A DNA stretch of 43,853 nt from an uncultured Phycisphaerales bacterium (GCA_903857265.1 CAIODZ010000004.1:1-43853), one strand, 5' to 3'; positions 30,953-41,339 are shown, counted from the first letter of the stretch. Notes: generated by a model not told the origin, from the letters alone. Made by a program: numbers and translations.

Positions 30953-32368
30953 ATGGCTGAAACTTTTATGTCCGAGGATTTCCTGCTTCAAACCAAAACA
31001 GCCCGTATTCTATATCACGAGTACGCAGCCGGTATGCCGATTTTCGACTATCACTGCCATATTCCGCCTCGTGAGATTTCGGAAGACAAACAATTTCAGA
31101 ACCTGACGCAGATTTGGCTTTACGGCGACCATTACAAATGGCGGGCAATGCGAACCAACGGAATCGACGAGAGATACTGCTCAGGCAAGGCAACCGATTT
31201 CGAAAAATTTCAAAAATGGGCCGAAACCGTTCCAAAGACAATCCGCAACCCGCTGTTCCACTGGACCCATCTGGAATTAAAAAGGACATTCGGCATCGCC
31301 GACAAGTGCCTCAATCCTGATACTGCAAAAGAAATCTACGACAAATGCAGTCAAATGCTGCTTTCACCGGAATTTTCCTGTCGGAATTTGCTGCGAAAGG
31401 CAAATGTAGCGTGCATCTGCACCACCGATGACCCAACCGATACCCTTGAGTTCCATAAAAAACTGAAGGACGACAAGTTTGAAATAAAAGTCCTGCCCTG
31501 CTGGCGGCCCGACAAAGCGATGGCTGCCGAGAATACCTCTGGATTAAACAAATGGATTGATGCGCTGTCTGCCGCGGCTGATATTGATATAGTCGATTAT
31601 CGCGACTACATTGAGGCATTGAGAAAAAGACACGAATTTTTCCATTTAAACGGCTGCAGAATAAGTGACCACGGACTTGACGCTCCTTATGCCTCGGACT
31701 TTACCGATTCCGGGCTTAAAAAGATATTTGCCCAGATTCGAGCGAGCAAAAAAATCGATGGCCAGGATATTCTGATATTCAAATCGGCGATGATGTATGA
31801 ATTCGCCCAAATGGATTATGAAAAGGGCTGGGTTCAGCAATTACACCTGGGCGCGCTGCGGAACAACAATACGCGGATGCTTAAGACCATCGGCCCCGAT
31901 ACGGGCTTCGATTCAATCGGCGACTTTGAAATCGCCCGCCCATTGGTAAGATTCCTCGACAAGCTCGACTGCATTGGGAAACTTCCCAAAACAATACTTT
32001 ACAATCTTAATCCGGGAGATAACGAGCTTATCGCCGCGATGGCGGGCAGCTTTCAGGATGGTTCCTGTCCCGGCAAGATTCAGTTTGGCTCGGCCTGGTG
32101 GTTCCTCGACCAAAAAGACGGAATGCAAAGGCAGATTGAAGCCCTTTCGAACCTGGGGCTTCTGGGCCGGTTTGTAGGTATGACGACCGATTCGAGAAGT
32201 TTCCTGTCTTATCCGAGACACGAGTACTTCCGCAGGATATTGTGCAACATTCTCGGTAACGACGTTGAAAATGGACTAATACCACCCGACATTGAATTAG
32301 TTGGCGGTATGGTGCGGGACATCTGTTACAACAATGCGCACAGTTATTTTTCAATGCAGAATGAATAG
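30953..32368 (+). CDS. uxaC: Glucuronate/galacturonate isomerase
   Basis: A 471-residue uronate isomerase of the amidohydrolase superfamily that interconverts D-glucuronate with D-fructuronate and D-galacturonate with D-tagaturonate. The metal motif HCH is in IFDYHCHIPPREIS. LTQIWLYGDHYKWRAMRTNG, CTTDDPTDTLEFH, MQLHLGALRNNNTRM-like text (QQLHLGALRNNNTRM) and GLLGRFVGMTTDSRSFLSYP are family signatures. Length is typical. It stands 73 bases after the SDR gene and 26 before the first transporter, on the same strand. Confidence 0.96.
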   Translation: MAETFMSEDFLLQTKTARILYHEYAAGMPIFDYHCHIPPREISEDKQFQNLTQIWLYGDHYKWRAMRTNGIDERYCSGKATDFEKFQKWAETVPKTIRNPLFHWTHLELKRTFGIADKCLNPDTAKEIYDKCSQMLLSPEFSCRNLLRKANVACICTTDDPTDTLEFHKKLKDDKFEIKVLPCWRPDKAMAAENTSGLNKWIDALSAAADIDIVDYRDYIEALRKRHEFFHLNGCRISDHGLDAPYASDFTDSGLKKIFAQIRASKKIDGQDILIFKSAMMYEFAQMDYEKGWVQQLHLGALRNNNTRMLKTIGPDTGFDSIGDFEIARPLVRFLDKLDCIGKLPKTILYNLNPGDNELIAAMAGSFQDGSCPGKIQFGSAWWFLDQKDGMQRQIEALSNLGLLGRFVGMTTDSRSFLSYPRHEYFRRILCNILGNDVENGLIPPDIELVGGMVRDICYNNAHSYFSMQNE

Positions 32369-32394
32369 TCAAAACCACTAACGGAGATTTTTCT

Positions 32395-33744
32395 GTGACG
32401 GATAGCCAAACGGATAAAAAAACTACCGCGTTATCGGTCGGCTGGACGCGCTGGGGCATTTGTGCGCTGTTGTTTTTCGCCACCGCACTGAACTATGTTG
32501 ACAGGCAAATCCTCGGTCTTCTGAAACCAGTTTTGGAAAAAGGCCTCAACTGGAACGAAAGAGATTTCAGCTATATCGTTATGGCCTTTACTGTCGCCTA
32601 TGCGATAGGTTACTCAGGCGCAGGATGGTTTATAGACCGCGTGGGGGTCAAAGTCGGGTACTCTCTGGCGGTGCTGCTCTGGAGCTTGGCAGAGATGGCT
32701 CACGCTTTGAACTGGTACATTTCCGTCGAGGCCAAAATCGGTTTTCTCACGATATCCGCGACAGCGTTCGGCTTTTGTGCCGCGAGGTTCGTTCTTGGAT
32801 TGGCTGAAGGCGGCAACTTTCCCGCCGCGGCCAAGGCCGTCAGCGAATGGTTTCCCAAAAAAGAACGGGCACTGGCCGTCGGTATTTTTAACTCGGGAAC
32901 TAACATCGGCGCCTTAGCTGCGCCGTTATTGATATTGTGGCTTGCAGCAGATTTTAGCTGGCCGATTGCCTTCGTGGTAACAGGGGCAGCAGGATTGTTT
33001 TGGCTGGTTTTCTGGCTGCCGCTTTATACAAGTCCTCATAAGCATCCACGAATTTCATCGGCTGAACTTGCGTATATCAACCATGACCCTCCTGACCCGC
33101 CGGGCATAAAAATACCCTGGTGGACACTGATGGGTTATCGCCAGACGTGGATGTTTATCATCGGGACCGGTATCAGCGGCACGATATGGTGGTTCTGGCT
33201 TTACTGGGGTCCGGATTTTCTGCACAAGCAATATGGTCTGGATGTGAAGCATCTGGGTTTGCCAATGGTAGTTATTTATTTGATAACGGGTATAGGCAGT
33301 ATCACGGGCGGCTGGCTTTCCGGTTATTTTTTGAAACGGGGCTGGTCGCTGAATGCCTCCCGCAAGACGGCGATGCTTGTTTGCGCCCTGTGTGTTGTGC
33401 CTGTGTTTATGGCTTCATTTGTTACTAACTCCTGGGTTGGTGCGATGCTGGTGGGGCTGGCGATGGCAGCACACCAGGGTTTTGCCGCTAATCTTATTAC
33501 CACTGTTTCCGACACCGCTCCCCGCCAGGTAGTGGGCTCCATAATGGGGCTGGGCGGCACGGCGGCCTGCGTCGGGACATTTTTTATTGCGATACTCATA
33601 CCTTACATACTGGAAAAAACGGGTGAATACCGGATATTGCTTATTATCGCGTCCTGCGCGTACCTGATTAATCTGCTTATCATCCATTTGATAAACCCGC
33701 GTCTGAAATCGATGGAATTTAATATCCCGCAGGAGACGTATTGA
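32395..33744 (+). CDS. MFS hexuronate-type transporter, first copy
   Basis: A 449-residue, 12-TM transporter of the anion:cation symporter branch (ExuT-like). LNYVDRQILGLLKPVLEKGL in the first TM, AGWFIDRVGVKVGYSLAVLL, the AEGGNFPAAAKAVSEWFPKK signature and GIFNSGTNIGALAAP are typical. It starts at GTG 32395 with ACGGAG 8 bases upstream. Its stop overlaps the ATG of the next transporter by one base (TGATG). Likely substrates are glucuronate or galacturonate, given uxaC and uxaE upstream. Some family members carry gluconate or other aldonates, so specificity is inferred. Confidence 0.9.
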   Translation: MTDSQTDKKTTALSVGWTRWGICALLFFATALNYVDRQILGLLKPVLEKGLNWNERDFSYIVMAFTVAYAIGYSGAGWFIDRVGVKVGYSLAVLLWSLAEMAHALNWYISVEAKIGFLTISATAFGFCAARFVLGLAEGGNFPAAAKAVSEWFPKKERALAVGIFNSGTNIGALAAPLLILWLAADFSWPIAFVVTGAAGLFWLVFWLPLYTSPHKHPRISSAELAYINHDPPDPPGIKIPWWTLMGYRQTWMFIIGTGISGTIWWFWLYWGPDFLHKQYGLDVKHLGLPMVVIYLITGIGSITGGWLSGYFLKRGWSLNASRKTAMLVCALCVVPVFMASFVTNSWVGAMLVGLAMAAHQGFAANLITTVSDTAPRQVVGSIMGLGGTAACVGTFFIAILIPYILEKTGEYRILLIIASCAYLINLLIIHLINPRLKSMEFNIPQETY

Positions 33745-35018
33745 TGATAAAAATTCGTGGCCTGCGCTGGTACATCGCCATAATGCTGATGCTGGTCACT
33801 ACGATTAACTATCTCGACCGCACCAGCTTATCTGTTGCCGGTCCTGTTCTGAAAGAAAAACTCCAGATAAACGAGCAGCAGTTCGCATTCATTATAATGT
33901 GCTTCCAGTTCAGTTATCTTACGATGCAGCCGGTTTCCGGACGCGTTATGGACTGGCTGGGAACAAAACGCGGATTCTCGCTGGCGGCAATATGGTGGTC
34001 AATCGCAAATATGCTCCACGGCTTTGCGAGAACGCCCATTTCCTTCGGTGCGTTTCGCGCACTGCTCGGCGTCGGCGAGGCGGGCAATTTCCCCGGCGTC
34101 GCCAAGACCATTTCCGAGTGGTTCCCGGCAAGAGAACGCACGATTGCCTTCGGTGTCGCAAATGTCGGTTCGGGGACAGGGTCGCTCATCGCGACACCAT
34201 TAGTCGCATGGATTATTATCCGCTACGGCTGGCAGGCGGCGTTTGTTGTTACCGGGGCCGTCGGCTTTGTCTGGGTTGTTTTATGGCTTCTGTTTTATAA
34301 ATCGCCCGCGCAAAACAAGTTTGTAACGCCCGAAGAACTTGAGTATATCGCTCAAGGTCAAAAAGAATTACAAGCCGAAGAACAAACCAAGGATAAGAAC
34401 GTCTGGAAGCTCATCCTGGGCCAGCGAAATTTCTGGGGAATAGCTTTGGCGAGATTTCTTTCTGAGCCGGCCTGGCAATTCTTTTCCTACTGGATACCGC
34501 TGTATTTCGCAACCCAGCGGGGGCTGAATCTCAAGCAAATCGGTCTGTTTCTGTGGGTTCCGTTTCTGGCCGCCGATATAGGCAGTTTTGTCGGAGGATT
34601 CATATCGCCGTTTTACCAAAAGCTCGGTTTTAAGATTCTGACCAGCCGCAAACTGGCAATGACAACAGCCGCCTTTATGATGCCTGTCTCTTTTCTCATT
34701 ATCCAGGCCCCTTCGGCCAGCTGGGCAATCTTCTGGTTCTGCATTGCTTCCTTTGGCCATCAGTGCATATCAGCGGTGCTTCTCGTGCTTCCCGTCGATT
34801 TATTTCCTAAAAGCACCGTCGCCACCGCCAATGGCCTTTCAGGAAGTTGCGGTCATTTCGGCGGGATGCTGTTTACGTTTAGCGTCGGCTGGCTTGTAAT
34901 GCATATTGGTTATTCGCCCGTGTTTATAACAATCGCGATGCTTGATTTAATAGGCGCAGCCGTTCTCTGGACAGTAGTACGCGAACCAAAAACCGAAACT
35001 GCCCCGATATCCGCCTGA
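33744..35018 (+). CDS. MFS hexuronate-type transporter, second copy
   Basis: A 424-residue, 12-TM transporter of the same ACS/ExuT-like group: TTINYLDRTSLSVAGPVLKE, GRVMDWLGTKRGFSLAAIWW, GEAGNFPGVAKTISEWFPAR, NVGSGTGSLIATP. ATG 33744 overlaps the previous stop in TGATG, with AGGAG 9 bases upstream; the TTG at 33741 is not needed. The pair is homologous but clearly diverged, so it is probably two substrate specificities (for example glucuronate and galacturonate, or uronate and aldonate) rather than a recent duplication. Confidence 0.9.
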   Translation: MIKIRGLRWYIAIMLMLVTTINYLDRTSLSVAGPVLKEKLQINEQQFAFIIMCFQFSYLTMQPVSGRVMDWLGTKRGFSLAAIWWSIANMLHGFARTPISFGAFRALLGVGEAGNFPGVAKTISEWFPARERTIAFGVANVGSGTGSLIATPLVAWIIIRYGWQAAFVVTGAVGFVWVVLWLLFYKSPAQNKFVTPEELEYIAQGQKELQAEEQTKDKNVWKLILGQRNFWGIALARFLSEPAWQFFSYWIPLYFATQRGLNLKQIGLFLWVPFLAADIGSFVGGFISPFYQKLGFKILTSRKLAMTTAAFMMPVSFLIIQAPSASWAIFWFCIASFGHQCISAVLLVLPVDLFPKSTVATANGLSGSCGHFGGMLFTFSVGWLVMHIGYSPVFITIAMLDLIGAAVLWTVVREPKTETAPISA

Positions 35019-35244
35019 TTTGTCTTCGGCAGCATCGTTCTGAACGCCCGCAACAGACCGCATTCGAGATCGTTCTGCGAACGATAAATTTGCCTCAGCA
35101 GCGAGACGGACGCAATCTGCGTCTAAAAAAATCCGTGAAATCCGCGTAATCCGTGATTAAAATAAGTTTACTTGCAACCCGTCGTAAAACGGCGGGCTAA
35201 ATATTTCAAGGAAACAGTGTTAATCAGTATCGAAGGAGTTTTTA
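35019..35244. repeat. Gap with palindrome and ATCCGTG array
   Basis: A perfect palindrome ATCGTTC-tgc-GAACGAT is at 35069-35085. GGACGC-aatct-GCGTCT is followed by a run of A (so no + strand terminator). Three 9-bp AATCCGTGA-type units lie near 35131-35157. This is a break between the transport half and the HAD-larA-gnd half of the cluster and may hold a separate promoter. Confidence 0.5.
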
Positions 35245-36150
35245 ATGTCGGATGCAGCGGCAGCATTGAAGGAATTTAAAGTTACGAAGAAGTTTTTCGT
35301 CGGGATAGATTCGGACGGGTGCGTGTTCGATACGATGGGGATAAAGCAGCGGGAGTGTTTCTGCCCGTGGACAGTAGCATGTTTTGGCTTGCAGCCGGTG
35401 GCGGAGGCGGCGAGAGAATGCAGGGTTTTCGCGGATTTATTCAGCAAGACACGCGGGGCAAACAGGCACAAAACGCTGAAACGGATTTTGTCGGAATTGC
35501 TGCCGAATCATCCGCACGTCAAGCAGAGAGGGTTCAAGGTGCCACAACTGCCTCATTATTTCGCGTGGGTGGATGACCCGAAGAGCATCCTGAGCAATGA
35601 CGGATTAAAAAAGGCGATTGAGGCGGCAAAAGACCCCGTGGTGAAGAAGGAATTAGAGCAGGGGCTGGACTGGAGCAAAAAGGTGAACCAGGCGGTAACG
35701 GATATCGTAAAAGGAATACCCCCCTTCCCGTTTGTTCGAGAGAGTTTGGAGAAGATACAGCCGATGGCGGACGTTATAGTGGTATCGGCAACGCCTGGCG
35801 AGGCGCTTGTGCGGGAATGGCAGGAGCACGATATCGCCAAATACGTCGCGGTCATCGCGGGCCAGGAAATGGGAACAAAGGCCGAACATCTTGAATATGC
35901 GACGAAAGGAAGATATGATAAGGACCATGTCTTAATGGTGGGCGATGCTCCGGGCGACCTGAAAGCAGCAAAAGCGAACGAGGCGTTGTTTTACCCGATA
36001 GTGCCCGGCAAAGAGACGGAGTCGTGGAAGCGGTTTTTTAATGAGGCGTTTGACAGATTTCTCAAGGGGCGGTTTGCGGGCAGTTATGAGCGGAAGCTGA
36101 TTACGGAATTCGAGAATTCCCTGCCGGGCAAGCCGCCGTGGGAAAGGTAA
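35245..36150 (+). CDS. HAD-family hydrolase next to LarA-type epimerase
   Basis: A 301-residue HAD-superfamily protein. Motif I GIDSDGCVFDTM (nucleophile D22, acid/base D24), a large helical cap (about 30-165), motif II VIVVSATPGEAL (S in VSATP) and motif IV MVGDAPGDLKAAKANEALFY. An SD (GAAGGAG) precedes the ATG. The next gene (LarA-type) starts 7 bases after its stop, so they form a pair. Possible roles are a sugar-phosphate phosphatase acting on an intermediate or a damaged metabolite, or a phosphotransferase. Exact substrate is not readable. Conservation of this pair elsewhere should be checked. Confidence 0.85.
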   Translation: MSDAAAALKEFKVTKKFFVGIDSDGCVFDTMGIKQRECFCPWTVACFGLQPVAEAARECRVFADLFSKTRGANRHKTLKRILSELLPNHPHVKQRGFKVPQLPHYFAWVDDPKSILSNDGLKKAIEAAKDPVVKKELEQGLDWSKKVNQAVTDIVKGIPPFPFVRESLEKIQPMADVIVVSATPGEALVREWQEHDIAKYVAVIAGQEMGTKAEHLEYATKGRYDKDHVLMVGDAPGDLKAAKANEALFYPIVPGKETESWKRFFNEAFDRFLKGRFAGSYERKLITEFENSLPGKPPWER

Positions 36151-36157
36151 ACAGATT

Positions 36158-37432
36158 ATGGTAATTGAACGACAATATGCGGATGGTGTAATAAGCAAAG
36201 AGCAGATGCAGGAGGCGGTGGCGGAGTTTTTCAGGCGACGGAGATACTCCGGCAAAAGTGTTCTTGTTATCGTCCCGGATAACACCCGGTCCGGCCCCGT
36301 CGGCATGGTGTTCAAAGCCATATTCGATTGCATCGGCAACGACGCAAAAAAATTAGACGTGTTAGTTGCGCTGGGGACTCACCCGCCGATAAGCGAAGAG
36401 CAGATTTGTGCGCGCCTAACGATGACACAGGATGAGCGCAACGGCAAATACAAGTCGGTGAAATTTTTTAATCACCAGTGGGACAACCCCGAGATGTTCA
36501 AGTTCGCAGGCAAGATACACGCCGAAAAGATTGAACGGCTGACCAAGGGGCTTTTCAAAGAAGATGTTGAGGTCACGGTCAACAAGCTGGTTTTTGAGTA
36601 CGATGAGTTTTTTATCGTCGGGCCTGTATTCCCGCACGAGGTAGTGGGGTTTTCGGGAGGGCACAAATATATCTTCCCGGGCGTCGCGGGGCCTCAAATC
36701 ATAAACTTTTTCCACTGGCTTGGCGCGGTGATAACGAACCCCGCGATAAACGGCACCAAATGGACGGCGACCCGCGAAGTTGTCGAGAACGCGGCATCAT
36801 ACATAAAAACGCCGCATACGCTGTTTGCCCTGGTGGCGAATAAGGAACAATTCAAAGGCATTTTCATCGGCGATTGTGTAGAGGCGTGGGAGAGGGCCGC
36901 GGATTTGTCGGCAAAGGTGCATATCGTCTATAAGGACAAGCCCTACAAAACGGTGCTGGGAATAGCACCGAAGATGTATGACGAGATATGGACGGCGGGC
37001 AAGGTGATGTACAAGTTGGAGCCGGTGATTGCGGACGGCGGGACGCTGATAATTTACGCGCCACATATCAAAGAGGTTTCGATAACGCATGGCAAAACAA
37101 TCGAGCAGGTCGGCTATCATACGCGAGATTATTTCCTCAAGCAGTGGGACCTCTTCAAGGATTATCCCTGGGGGGCGATAGCTCACTGCACGCACGTCAA
37201 AGGAATCGGCTCGTACAACAACGGCGTGGAAAAGCCGAGAATCAACGTCGTTTTGGCAACGGGGATAAGCAGAGAGCGATGCCGGAAGATAAACCTGGGC
37301 TATATGGACCCGGAACAAATCGACATCGCAAATTATGAGGGCAAGGAAGACAAGGGAATTTTGGTTGTTCATAACGCGGGCGAGACGTTGTATCGGCTGT
37401 CGGACGGTTCTATACCAAGAATAAGAGAATAG
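36158..37432 (+). CDS. LarA-family nickel-pincer racemase/epimerase, probable aldonate 2-epimerase
   Basis: A 424-residue member of the LarA (lactate racemase) superfamily, which moves hydride at C2 of 2-hydroxyacids with a nickel-pincer nucleotide. Catalytic positions are all present: DNTRSG (41-46), H75 in ALGTHPP, H160 in GPVFPHEVVGFSGG, the cofactor-linked lysine K170 in GGHKYIFPG, and nickel ligand H186 in NFFHW. Spacing 160/170/186 equals the H174/K184/H200 pattern of lactate racemase. LarA homologues include a D-gluconate 2-epimerase (gluconate/mannonate). Position between an SDR producing mannonate upstream and 6-phosphogluconate dehydrogenase downstream favours D-mannonate to D-gluconate. 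LarB, LarC and LarE, needed for the cofactor, are not in the window. Confidence 0.85.
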   Translation: MVIERQYADGVISKEQMQEAVAEFFRRRRYSGKSVLVIVPDNTRSGPVGMVFKAIFDCIGNDAKKLDVLVALGTHPPISEEQICARLTMTQDERNGKYKSVKFFNHQWDNPEMFKFAGKIHAEKIERLTKGLFKEDVEVTVNKLVFEYDEFFIVGPVFPHEVVGFSGGHKYIFPGVAGPQIINFFHWLGAVITNPAINGTKWTATREVVENAASYIKTPHTLFALVANKEQFKGIFIGDCVEAWERAADLSAKVHIVYKDKPYKTVLGIAPKMYDEIWTAGKVMYKLEPVIADGGTLIIYAPHIKEVSITHGKTIEQVGYHTRDYFLKQWDLFKDYPWGAIAHCTHVKGIGSYNNGVEKPRINVVLATGISRERCRKINLGYMDPEQIDIANYEGKEDKGILVVHNAGETLYRLSDGSIPRIRE

Positions 37433-37485
37433 TAACCTCTCAATAAATTCAGGGGCTAAATTTTAATTAGAAAGGAAATCATAAA

Positions 37486-38937
<1,452 letters not shown>

Positions 38938-39112
38938 CCAGACCGGTTATTTGCGAAAAACAGCATCCGTGGCTCTTATCTATTTCGGGGATAATACGGA
39001 ATATTTATGCTTTGTTCTTTTATTACCGGTGAACAAGGACAAAATACTGACGTATTGTCAGGTAATAGTGAAACAGTTTCAATAAATAGAGTGCTGATTA
39101 CGGGAGGTTTAT

Positions 39113-40195
39113 ATGCGCACGCTAACAATTCTTTTGTCATTTCTTGTTTTGGGATTAGTAATTGGCTGGCTTGTCTGGTTTGTTACACCGCAATTGCGGC
39201 CTGAGTACACCGCGGAGGCCTTTATCAGGGTCCTGCCGGGCACAGAAAAGGGTTCGGTAATCACTCTCATTAGAAACAATAACACTTTAGAATCGCTGAT
39301 TGACAGGGATAAAATTCAGCAAACCTACTGGTTTGTGGAACTTGGCGAAACCAGAGATAAAAGATTAACAGCAGGTGTGTATGAATTGAAAAAGCGGTTT
39401 CGCGCCAAGGCAATGCGGGACGGAGACCTTATCAGGATTTCGATGACCTGTCGTGATGGCAAGGATGCCGAAACCTTGTTGAACGAAATGGCCGATACTT
39501 TTCTGAAAACACAACAAAGCGCAAAGCGAAAACAAATCGCAACTAATCTTATGTTCCTCGAAGAAAATCTGGCTCGTATTGAAAAAGACCTTAATTCGGC
39601 CGAAAGGACGTTGGATGATGTCTGTCAAAAATACGGCTTTACCGACCTTGAAGAGCACTGCTACCTCCACCCCATCACAGCACGACTGATACGTCTCCAG
39701 GGTGAAGAGGATGATTGCATACTGGATATGGACCAGCTTCAAACTCGTCGCGACACACTGCTGGGCCAGCCGCAGCAGCTTTTATCTTCCGGAAAACCCG
39801 ACCCCAATCAGGCCGCTGAGATTAAGGACATTGAACTTAAAAACAAATTGGCGCAAAACCGATTGGCCAGAATCAGAGAAATGCGTGAAGAGACGCAGAA
39901 AAAACAGGAAGAGCTGGAGCAGGCCAGAACACAGTATGCCCTGAGACAGTTCATCAGAGATGACAGACGCACAGCGCTAGGTTCAGTTCGAGCGAAGATT
40001 GAAGAATTGAGGGTTCTCTCAGACAATGCTGACGTAGCGGGGCTGCAATTGGTTGACTACGCAAAAACGCCGTTGAAGGCGGATGTTTTGCCCTGGCAAC
40101 TTACTGTCCCCATAGCGGGAGGAGCGGGTCTTCTTATTGGGGTTATCTGCGTGTTATTAACCGGCAAGACAAGGAAACCGAATCAGCAGAATTAA
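39113..40195 (+). CDS. Wzz/GumC-like polysaccharide chain-length-type protein
   Basis: A 360-residue inner-membrane protein. TM1 is at about residues 6-24, a periplasmic Wzz-like alpha/beta domain follows (YTAEAFIRVLPGTEKGS onward), then a long coiled coil (about 140-300, rich in Glu, Arg, Gln), and TM2 near 334-352 with a short basic tail. There is no tyrosine kinase domain, so it resembles stand-alone Wzz/GumC co-polymerases that set polysaccharide length. GGGAGG lies 7 bases before the ATG. No polysaccharide genes adjoin it, so an independent envelope role is also possible. A hairpin-prone leader (CTGAC-gtatt-GTCAG, 39048-39062) precedes it. Confidence 0.75.
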   Translation: MRTLTILLSFLVLGLVIGWLVWFVTPQLRPEYTAEAFIRVLPGTEKGSVITLIRNNNTLESLIDRDKIQQTYWFVELGETRDKRLTAGVYELKKRFRAKAMRDGDLIRISMTCRDGKDAETLLNEMADTFLKTQQSAKRKQIATNLMFLEENLARIEKDLNSAERTLDDVCQKYGFTDLEEHCYLHPITARLIRLQGEEDDCILDMDQLQTRRDTLLGQPQQLLSSGKPDPNQAAEIKDIELKNKLAQNRLARIREMREETQKKQEELEQARTQYALRQFIRDDRRTALGSVRAKIEELRVLSDNADVAGLQLVDYAKTPLKADVLPWQLTVPIAGGAGLLIGVICVLLTGKTRKPNQQN

Positions 40196-40326
40196 CTTTG
40201 TAATCCTGAAGGTCGATCTTTGGGTTTCTGGCAGACATCGACAACATCATCTTCCTCGTCAAAAGTCAGGACATCTGTCGTCATATAATCGCCGACACCG
40301 CCGTGAGGAAGTAAATCGGCCGGCAA
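40192..40326 (-). pseudogene. CBS-domain fragment
   Basis: A minus-strand frame of 44 codons reads PADLLPHGGVGDYMTTDVLT then FDEEDDVVDVCQ, a close match to the start of a CBS domain (VxDYMTxDVxTxxxDDxVxD). It stops 11 residues later. It overlaps the stop of the Wzz-like gene by 3 bases. No start with a ribosome site is visible; TTG 40326 is the only opening after an in-frame stop. It is most likely a decayed remnant of a CBS protein gene, less likely a tiny functional peptide. Confidence 0.5.
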
Positions 40327-40406
40327 GTTGACTTAAATAGAATCTTCGTGTATATTCTGGCGAGTGAAAGAACCAGATTTTTGACGATATTTTCACAGGA
40401 ACTCTT

Positions 40407-40652
40407 ATGGATTTGTTCTGGAAAATAATGATAGCTGCTGCGGCGCTTGTCGCTATCGGCTGGATTGCGTACGGAATATGGGAATGGCGTGAACGCAAGC
40501 TCGAAAAGGAGCAGCCGAAAGTCAGGTCTGAGAAATACCAGCAGGCGTCAAATTCGGTCGCGGATTACGCCAAAAAGCTGGCTGAATTCAAAAAGCCGAC
40601 ATATAAACGCGAAGACGCCCCCCCGACAGACACAAAACCGCCCCAGGGATAA
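40407..40652 (+). CDS. Small single-TM protein of unknown function
   Basis: An 81-residue protein with one TM helix near the start (about 5-25: WKIMIAAAALVAIGWIAYGI). A basic and acidic coiled stretch follows (WEWRERKLEKEQPKV) and then a polar, proline- and lysine-rich tail. AGGAA lies 8 bases before the ATG. There is no cleavable signal peptide; orientation is probably N-out with the tail in the cytoplasm, given the positive residues after the helix. No family is recognised. Its isolated position, between a CBS remnant and a convergent cold-shock gene, gives no functional hint. Confidence 0.6.
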   Translation: MDLFWKIMIAAAALVAIGWIAYGIWEWRERKLEKEQPKVRSEKYQQASNSVADYAKKLAEFKKPTYKREDAPPTDTKPPQG

Positions 40653-40776
40653 ACATCAACAGCAGGGACATTTTTGTCCGAAGATTTTCTGCCGCGGGGC
40701 AAAATGGTCGAGGACATCCGGCTCAACAACACGGAGAGTTGTTTTTCTGTGTCGCTTGATTATCGCTGGTGCGCAT

Positions 40777-40804
40777 AAAAAGGTCCCGCTTTTTGGGCGG
40801 GACC
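40777..40804 (-). terminator. Intrinsic terminator of the cold-shock gene
   Basis: On the minus strand GGTCCCGC, a 7-base loop, GCGGGACC, then TTTTT: an 8-bp GC-rich stem plus T-run, 27 bases after the cold-shock stop. Confidence 0.9.
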
Positions 40805-40830
40805 ACAGGTTTTTCGCTCGGCAAACCGTT

Positions 40831-41034
40831 TTAGGAAGGTTTGACGTCTGTCGCTTCCGGGCCTTTCTTGCCCTGGGCGAGAGTGTATTCCACCGCCTGA
40901 CCTTCTTTTAGTGTTCTGAAGCCCTCGGCAACAATTTTGGAGTGATGAATAAACACATCCTCGCTGCCGTCATCAGGAACAATAAAACCAAAACCTTTTT
41001 TCTCATTGAACCATTTTACTTTACCTGTAGCCAC
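40831..41034 (-). CDS. csp: Cold-shock protein, CspA family
   Basis: A 67-residue single cold-shock domain that binds single-stranded RNA and DNA and melts mRNA structure. RNP1 KGFGFI and RNP2 DVFIHH are intact, with KWFNEKKG at the start and [16 protein letters not shown] at the end. The start is GTG (41032-41034) with AAGGAG 8 bases upstream. It has its own promoter, a structured leader of about 87 bases and a strong terminator, so it is a monocistronic unit. The leader suggests temperature- or self-regulation as known for cspA. Confidence 0.96.
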   Translation of the reverse strand: MATGKVKWFNEKKGFGFIVPDDGSEDVFIHHSKIVAEGFRTLKEGQAVEYTLAQGKKGPEATDVKPS

Positions 41035-41121
41035 GTGTTTCTCCTTTTAACCCATACCGCCGGCTCCTCGCTGTTTCGCGAAGGCGCTTTTGCGAGGATT
41101 GTTTAAAAGCGCCCTTTACAC
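41035..41121 (-). promoter_or_regulatory. Cold-shock leader with two competing hairpins
   Basis: In the transcript sense GGCGCTTTT (plus-strand 41105-41113) pairs with AAAAGCGCC (41083-41091), a 9-bp stem whose loop holds CCTCGC. Alternatively that CCTCGC (41092-41097) pairs with GCGAGG (41066-41071), whose loop holds AAAAGCGCC. Each helix encloses one arm of the other. Confidence 0.55.
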
Positions 41122-41127
41122 AGTGGC

Positions 41128-41156
41128 AAAATAGCTTAAGACCCTTTGTAATTCAA
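41128..41156 (-). promoter_or_regulatory. Cold-shock gene promoter
   Basis: Minus strand TTGAAT (41151-41156), a 17-bp spacer and TATTTT (41128-41133); start near 41121, just before the first hairpin arm of the leader. Confidence 0.5.
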
Positions 41157-41339
41157 CAACTTTTTTAAGGATTTTTTTGCTTTTCAGGCGGCAGACAGGG
41201 AGGCATTTTATCCCCGATTAACCGGCCAAATATCGCCCGCAGCCGTCGTTTTCATGTCATTTTAGCCGTCAAATCGGGGTTTTTCCTTTACTTGGACGCC
41301 GCAGGCAGGTATATCAGTAGTTCTAATGTGTTAAAAAGC

